From assembly GCA_946811695.1 (NCBI GenBank), contig OX328123.1, positions 42,621,335-42,685,334 of the forward strand: 64,000 nt of DNA, given 5' to 3'. The notes below the pieces were generated by a model, which worked only from the letters and a program-made list of their open reading frames with translations, had not been told where the DNA came from and searched no databases. Positions 57,652 through 64,000 of the stretch are shown one piece after another; positions within the stretch are counted from its first letter, which is position 1; each line of letters starts with the position of its first letter. The translations under genes and the position numbers were made by a program. This DNA is from Gonocerus acuteangulatus (Eukaryota; Arthropoda; Insecta; Hemiptera; Coreidae).

Positions 57652-58835
57652 AGTTATAAATAAAAACCTTACTCTTCTGTTCAATAATCAACAACTATAC
57701 GTAAAAAAAAGTAGGTTTTCAATATCGAAATCACGTTATGGAATACAATTTTGATTGTGATTTTTTAATGACTATTAAAAGAAGTGTTTTATAATTTTTA
57801 TTTTTTGACACAATGTAATGCCTTAGAAAAAATGGCACGTTTCGAAACCCAAGGATCACAAAAAAGGAGGTTAGAATTAGCAACTATATATCGTTGTCTA
57901 GCAGCCAAACAGAGGAATATTTACAGTTTTCATGAAATTTAGTACATGCATGCATATTTTGCTTTAAACGAAGGCAACCACAATGTGTGTTCCCATTGTG
58001 AGAGTAATTTCAGGTGGTAAATCGAATGAAACCATTTTCAAAACCACGTCTATAACAGTTTACGCTAAAATTCGAAAAAAACATAATTTACTTTAAAGAT
58101 ACTTCAAGCTGGCGGATTGAGTTGAAAAACATTTAAGGCCTTTGACATTCATCCCTAACTAGGAAATACAAATTTTTGTTTAATTTTGGAGTTGAGGAAG
58201 TATAAGAAAAAATAAAACTGTTGGCAAAATCGTGGTAATTGGAAAGCAAACATTGCAAATATAACTAAATTTCATACAAAAACCATTCTAATGTAATTTT
58301 CGATAGTGATCTCAGTCTCAGTCGACGCTTAAAAGCCAAAAGGGGCTGTTTCCTTCCTTTGTACGGTTTTGTCTATGATTTTCTGCGTTTCTAACGTTTT
58401 TTTTTTTTTGTTTTTTTTTTCTTTAATTGAAATTTTAACATAGGAAAACTATGCTCCCAAGGGTTAAAACTGTTGCAGCTAGTACAGAGTGGTGGAGTTT
58501 TTTTCTGGTTTTCGCAACAACCTTGTTTATCAAATATTAAGAGAAATGAGTGATTTATTTTCTGTGAGTGCTCTATTATAATGAAATAGGGTAAATTGCA
58601 TTTTTATGAGTTATTTAATAAGCAATAAGACAATTGTTAGGTAAAACATAATCACATTTAATTTTATTCATGTGGATTAAAAAGTTGAATTATAACCTGT
58701 AGTTATTGTTTAAATGGTTCAGAAATTAGCTAATATAACAGAATATGGTTAGCTCATATATGACCTAGAACAAATTTACCAAAAAATTGCCTTTTGTAAA
58801 TGAAAAATTTTCCGTGGAAAATTTTCCACCCCACA
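57652..58835 (+). mobile_element. Unassigned DNA with a diverged family-X fragment
   Basis: 57836-58215 follows family X loosely: ggcacgtttcgaaacccaag, gatcacaaaaaaggagg, gaaatttagtacatgc, aatcgaatgaaaccattttc, ttgg.gttgaggaag. The rest, including the T-runs at 58395-58420, shows nothing. Confidence 0.4.
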
Positions 58836-58839
58836 TCTC

Positions 58840-59066
58840 TATTCAACCTTTAAATCCCGACTCTTCCACCACCTTCTATCCCTCCAAGTTTTACCCAACC
58901 CCTAGTCTATATTGAAGCTGTACACTATATACTGATACTTAAAATAAGTATAAGTTTATACGTAAAATTCAAAATTATTTTGTAATTTCAAAATTATTCC
59001 TATGGGACTTCTGTCCCGGAATAAGAATAAAACTTTTCATTCATTCATTCATTTCATTCATTCACC
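58840..59066 (+). mobile_element. LINE 3' end with (CATT)n tail
   Basis: Ends gggacttctgtcccggaata, agaataaaacttttcattca and (TTCA)n. The hairpin ggactt.tgtcc followed by ATTC repeats is characteristic of CR1/L2-group LINE 3' ends. The coding part is absent. Confidence 0.55.
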
Positions 59067-60175
59067 ATCCGTATAACCTAAGTGAGATCCCCACTAGATT
59101 TGTAACTAGCGAACGACTCATTCGCGAACGGTTTTTTACGATTTTTTTTATGACAGTTAGCCTGAAACCAAAATTCACCAGACTTGGCTGGTCTTGTACA
59201 ATGGTTGGTTGACGTTAGTTTCAGATTTTTAAAACTTTTATATGCTTTTTTTTTTACTTATTTGAAGATTACTATTTATAAGAAAAAATGTCTGTGAAGA
59301 CACCATTTCTTGAAAACGGTGATAGTTGCAGAAATTAAATTAGAATAGTTTCTAGAAGTTGAGTTAGATTGTTTTAAAGAATTCAATCACCCGGCATACC
59401 ATAATCAATAATTTCATACTAATATTATTGTAGGTTCTTGAGTACCGTACAACTAAAAAATTGAATACCGTACAACTAAAAACGGTTGAATGAAGCCATC
59501 TATATTATTACTAATTCATACTTCCTAACAGAAATTCCCGACCTCCTATTTATTTTGGAATAGCTGTTACTTCCACAAATGAAATTTTCAGAGAATGAGA
59601 CACGTTTTAAGGTAGAGGAACTGTTAACATCAGAGGAAGTGAGGAGAGTTTTGTCTGATCTAACATCAAAGGACCGGCAAGAAGCGCCCTTTGATCAGTC
59701 ACTGTTTCCTGCCTTGGTGCTAGCTCATGTCAACCATACTCAAGAAAATTGATTGTAACGCGATTCAGGTTTCAAACATAATTATTTCAACTTTTGCTTG
59801 TTCTCTGGCCCGAAGACCCTGAGTTTTAAGATCAGTTTGTTCCAAGGTTTCGGTGGTTTTAATTCCCCTGCAGGAAATGCGCCATCTTATGTCATGAACA
59901 ATATAGGATTTGGAATGGGAACTCATCATTCTTTTATTTATTTATTTTTTTTTTTATTTATTTATTTATTTATTTTAAGAATATTTAGCTATTTTTGCGA
60001 GAAAGTTACACTGATAAAGTAGTTTTACTGGGCAACAAGGTTAAACAACTACTCCAATGATATTTCCAAGAAAAGCGAAATTATTGACTAAAAACTGGCA
60101 ACAAGGCACATAACAATGGTAGAACCCACTCAACTTCCACTCGTTCTTAGAAGAAGCTTCATGAGAAACTCCAGA
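59067..60175. other. Unassigned
   Basis: A near-duplicate gagtaccgtacaactaaaaa / gaataccgtacaactaaaaa occurs at 59440-59480. A (TTTA)n run lies at 59935-59975. At 59590-59700 a frame (…TRFKVEELLTSEEVRRVLSD L…) is short and unrecognised. Confidence 0.35.
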
Positions 60176-61303
60176 TTTTTTTTTTCTTCTTACGGCGCAC
60201 AGTGGTGCCAAACTTGAATCTGATTTAGGTGTAATTTTTGAAGTATTGTTTTGTGCTCAGTCGAATGAGACCACTACCAAATTGATAGAATAATTATTTT
60301 GTGAGATAATTTTGGGTTTTATATTAAGAAAACCTGAAAAACAGCAAGTATTCAATATAAAAAAGTCATATTCTACTCAATTGGTAGAGATATGTATAAT
60401 TCAAAATGTGTTTTTGAGTGCTGAGTCGAATAAATTAATTACAGATGTAATTTTGTTAACTGTTCTCGTCGTATTCCTCATTCTTGAAATTTGAGCGTAT
60501 AAAGACTAAATTTAGCACGAGATATTTGATGGATCTCACTGTTTATGTGTAGTTACTTGCTAACACAACATTTTTAACAACTCTCTGCAGAAAAAATAAT
60601 GGTAAAGTCTCGTAAAATAATCACATTGACACCTTCATTTTATTAGGCTGCGCACACATACGGCCGAGTACGGCGATGAAATTGATAGGAAAGCAACTTC
60701 AAAACATGTACTTTTAGGTAAAACTATGCGGAGAGCATAGCTAAGTACCGCTTTTTTTTTTCTACGCCAAATAAACTAAGGATAATTGAATTTCATTACA
60801 GATATGATTCTTTTCAACCTATATGCACCAAGGTCATGGTAATTTTCGCAAAATAGACAATTCGTTTAAAAGGTACATATACTCATGAGAAGTCCTGGGT
60901 AATATCAATTTTTTAGGAATAAAATAAGTGGTATAATATATTGTTTTACTTTTCACTAATAACTGTGAGATTTTTACTCAGTGAGAAAACGACCAACAAA
61001 AAGGTTTTTTGTGATCATACCTATTAATAAAATGGAAAAGAAATATTAAAGCAGTATTCCACAACTAATTAGGTTTTAAAAAAATGTTAGTTCAAACGCG
61101 ATTGAACGCCTTCGTTTTTTTTTCTCTCGGCACCACTGTGCGGCGCTTCAAGAACTAGGCCATTAGCGCCGACATCCACGGCGCAGCAAGGAATTTTCCC
61201 AACGAGCCATGGGATGAGAAAATTCCTGCCGCCGGTGGGGATCGAACCCACAATCTCCAGCTTATGAATCTAAGGCGCTAGCCACTAGACCACCTGAGAC
61301 CCC
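60176..61303 (-). mobile_element. tRNA-derived SINE interrupted by a Transib-like element
   Basis: The right part (61146-61303) is the complement of the SINE: taggccattagcgccgacat, cgagccatgggatgagaaaa, ggggatcgaacccacaatct (B box), aaggcgctagccactagacc (A box) and acctgagacccc (head). The left part (60176-60197) is the T-run and ttacggcg of its tail. The consensus tail complement tttttacggcgc is split at CGGCG by the insertion. Confidence 0.9.
60198..61140. mobile_element. Transib-like element, copy 2 (complete)
   Basis: CACAGTGGTGCC at 60198-60209 and its inverse ending at 61140 are flanked by CGGCG on both sides (60193-60197 and 61141-61145). The SINE consensus shows a single CGGCG at that place, so the duplication is real and exactly 5 bp. 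The ~940-bp interior matches copy 1 (gagaccactaccaaattgat, actcaattggtagagatat, ggagagcatagctaagtacc). There is no transposase. Confidence 0.88.
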
Positions 61304-62639
61304 AACGCCAGATAATAATAGCTTCCTCATTTCACATCCCTAGTTTTATTTAAATGTTTTGTTGGTGACTAAAAGCAATAAATAAACAACCCATTGAAAC
61401 ATAGAAGATTACGGGAACGGAAATTACACTTTCGAAATTTTCAGGCACGGATTACTCTGAATTTCATCTTCTTCCCGAAATTTAAATGAGAATCAGCTTT
61501 GTAGGAAATTCAACGAGCTTCTGAATATACTACTTACAACCATTTTGCAACCGCTTTTGAGATATTTAAGAAAATATATGAAAACATTAAATTTGCTTAT
61601 GCCTGTTATAAATGTTTGTATTCCTGATTCTTCTTCTATGCAAAATGTAACAAAAATAGTATATACCTTAATTTGCATAAATGCGAAGCATTTTCTGAAA
61701 ACATTTTTGCATTGAAATTTCGGTGTACGGTTCGCTTTGTATTATATAGTTATTTAATAAATAAAATAAAAAGGGGAAACAAGGATCCGCGCACGAAGGC
61801 GCGAGCCTGTAAGAGCTACTAAATAAATAAGTTTCGAAGTTGTACGGTCGAGGTATACATACCTTCACGCTTACCACTCGACATTATATTCCCATCTTTC
61901 ATTTCCTTTTTTGCATTCCATCTTTCAGTTTATTCGATCCTCTTGCAGCTGCCTTTTTACATTCAGTATGGGGAAAACCTTTTTAATGCTACAAACATTT
62001 ATTGTTTTTTGTTACGTTTTAGTAATTCGTATATTGGAAACTATAATGAAAATTGATGATCTTTAATAATGCTTAGATGGTTTGTTTTTGGACTAAATAT
62101 TGGGAAAATGTTAGTCAAAAGTAACGACGTACAGTGCCAATTAAATTCATGTTTTATGTTTCTGTAGACCAGTTTTCTCAACCTTTTTCTGCTCGCTTAC
62201 CACTTACTGGAACTACATTATGCTTAAGTACCACGTCTTTGTAAAAATGATTATATTTCGTGAAAATTGTTATTGAGAGTGTGTCACTTTATCCGTATTA
62301 TAAATTTCAGAAGGTGATAATTTATACAATTTTTATTTATAAAGTTAATCAATAAATGACTTTCTTATAATCAGAGACACTGTGAGATAAATGATATTCC
62401 ATCACATAATTGGCGGTGACATCTCAAGTTTCTGATGGATAACGACTAAATTTAAAATTTAATTCCAAAAATGCGATATCGACAGCCGAATTTTCAATAA
62501 CAATTGTATACATTGATAACTTTAATATCTCATATTAATAAAAGTAATACATTTATTGGGGGGGGGGGACTTTACTAGGATATTTTTATAATTTTATATT
62601 CACCAAATTATAGACAATCAAGAATTATTGGGTTCTGTA
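61304..62639. other. Mostly unassigned
   Basis: 61485-61600 contains a weak family-X-like stretch (gaaattcaacgagcttctga, gcaaccgcttttgagatatt). Nothing else is recognised; there is a G10 run at 62560. Confidence 0.35.
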
Positions 62640-63440
62640 GTTGGCCGGTAGAGCCTAGAAAAGAGATGATTTAGCAATAAAGTCGCTACTCCACCGAGGA
62701 CGTTCAAAAGATAAGTCGGGTAGAGGATTTATATTTTATTCCACCAACTGTTTAATCAAATTATGGCTTAAATTCTTCCTATCCTGTCGAAGAATCTCCA
62801 TCAAGTATAAAGCAAACTAGAAGGGAAGAGATGTTGTCTTACGCCGCATACGAATAGGTCATTCACTGCATGGGCGTATATAGGAAATTATTTCAGGGGG
62901 GCTAGGAACATTTCTGGGGAGGGGGGCTGAGACCAATCCCGGGGTATGGAATACTAACAATTTAGAACTTGGAATAGTTTTAGCCAACTATAACGCTATT
63001 GTACCCAAAATAAAATATATTTTATAAACTAAGTGATCTTATTTAATTTATTTACAAGAGGTTTATAACACATTTTACCGATCTAAATTTCGGGGGGGGG
63101 GCTGCAGCCTCCTCAGTCCCCCCCTCCCTTATATACGCCCATTATTCATGGCTGACACACTTAAATGAAGAGACAGGGCAGACCGACATGTGAAATTTGT
63201 AATACCCCTATAAAGATCAAACATATATTGACAGAATGTCTACTGAAACAAAACTATGGCTTACCAGACAGCGTAGATGACCTACTCTCCGAAGGGAACC
63301 AATGTATAGACATGATTTACAATTACTTGAGAAAAAGCTATTTCACAGAATATGAGTATACAGTAATGACTAATTATTCATAATTTAGAACAATTGATTA
63401 GTTTCTTTGTTTTTGTTCTTAAAAATAATGATTTAATTGT
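62640..63440 (+). pseudogene. I-type LINE C-terminal tail, interrupted by a MITE
   Basis: Before the MITE: EESPSSIKQTRREEM and, one frame over, VVLRRIRIGHS (the ..RREEvvL.RLRIGHS block). After it, the 63165-63383 frame reads MKRQGRPTCEICNTPIKIKH, ILTECLLK…, the CxxC…..KHIL.EC knuckle, and ends …EYTVMTNYS*. No RNase H was recognised upstream. The sequence differs from the 16.3 and 36.3 kb copies, so at least two I-type families are present. Confidence 0.7.
62869..63143. mobile_element. hAT-type MITE, second complete copy
   Basis: CATGGGCGTATATAGGAAAT … tatatacgcccat with the same internal G- and C-runs and gctgcagcc.cctcag. ATTCACTG (62861-62868) and ATTCATGG (63144-63151) flank it, 6 of 8 identical. 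It splits the LINE tail at ..RIGHS, which fixes the empty site. Confidence 0.85.
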
Positions 63441-64000
63441 TTTATTGCCTTGTAGCGTTAATGAAGAAATACATAAAATAATCCAGTATTCAGGGTTTAA
63501 TTAAAAGTATTATGCGCTAGTAACGTAGTAATAATAGCTAAAAGTATTCAACTGGCGATGGAGTACATCCAGACTTCCTACCTTTCCAAAATATATTGCT
63601 AAATCACCAATAGGTCCTTACGCAACATATAAAATGATTTATAAACACCATAAATAGTTTATACACCATAAACACCTCATCTCGAATAACTTATAAAGTG
63701 ATTCTCCTACCACGTAATAAGAAGAAGTCCTTGAAGACCAATTTATGCAAACGAGTCCTCATAAAAAGACGAGCAGGTAGCTTCGTGTACATTTTTACAC
63801 GCGTTAAGTTACAAGTTGTTGGTAGTTTTCTTTTTACCGTATCGTAAGTTAGGAAATTTAAGAGACTTAACAAGAAGCCACTGAACTATTTAACCTACTT
63901 TTACTAGTTTCAACAAGCCAAAATCTATGCAATTACTAATATACTGCGCGCAAGTAAATAAATTTACTTCACTTAGTTTATTTTAATTTGTAATTTGAAC
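63441..64000. other. Unassigned
   Basis: AT-rich. A direct repeat (ataaacacc, accataaatagtttat / acaccataaacacc) lies at 63640-63690. No gene seen. Confidence 0.4.

Overview
This is a eukaryotic, AT-rich, repeat-dominated window. I found no convincing intact host gene. Nothing resembles a bacterial or organellar layout: there are no dense ORFs, but there are Pol III-type SINEs, LINE 3' ends with poly-A tails, TIR DNA transposons, Helitron/Helentron-type elements and very long (TA)n tracts. The combination of Jockey-type and I-type LINEs, Penelope-type fragments, pogo/mariner/hAT/Transib-type TIR elements, DINE-1/HINE-like Helentron derivatives and a 5S-derived SINE fits an arthropod, probably an insect. 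The species cannot be fixed from the sequence alone.

Layout. 1-7.6 kb: AT-rich DNA with small MITEs, a 5S-rRNA-derived SINE, a tRNA-headed SINE and a GC-rich minisatellite. 7.6-9.5 kb: a TTAA-flanked TIR element built as a long palindrome. 9.6-11.8 kb: a degenerate Jockey-type LINE with ORF1 tail, endonuclease and half an RT. 14-18 kb: dispersed and tandem repeats, a 0.75 kb foldback, an I-type LINE 3' part with RNase H and a Penelope GIY-YIG fragment. 20.7-21.2 kb: another foldback. 22.2-26.9 kb: a pogo-like transposon split by two adjacent Helentron-like elements (family X), each carrying the same tRNA-SINE. 27-31 kb: hAT-type MITEs with 8-bp target duplications, a Helitron 3' end and a full family-Y Helentron-like element. 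33.9-36.1 kb: several family-X copies on the minus strand. 38.0-40.3 kb: a Transib-like element interrupted by a family-Y element. 44.2-46.0 kb: a hAT-like element interrupted by a mariner-like one. 47.2-49.1 kb: a second pogo-like transposon with transposase remnants. 52.0-57.7 kb: a Helitron interrupted by a solo LTR that is itself interrupted by a Jockey-type LINE. 60.2-61.3 kb: a second Transib-like copy inside a SINE. 62.7-63.4 kb: an I-type LINE 3' end interrupted by a hAT-type MITE.

The value of the window is its readable insertion history. Target-site duplications and empty sites can be seen for at least eight insertions, and several nestings give relative ages. The most interesting single observation is a pair of short elements with 5-bp duplications whose termini begin CACAGTGGTGCC, i.e. 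with the V(D)J recombination-signal heptamer. One terminus also has a nonamer-like block at a 12-nt spacing and the other at a 24-nt spacing. Possible host coding DNA is limited to a few unproven ORF fragments, of which the best is near 15.2-15.4 kb on the minus strand.
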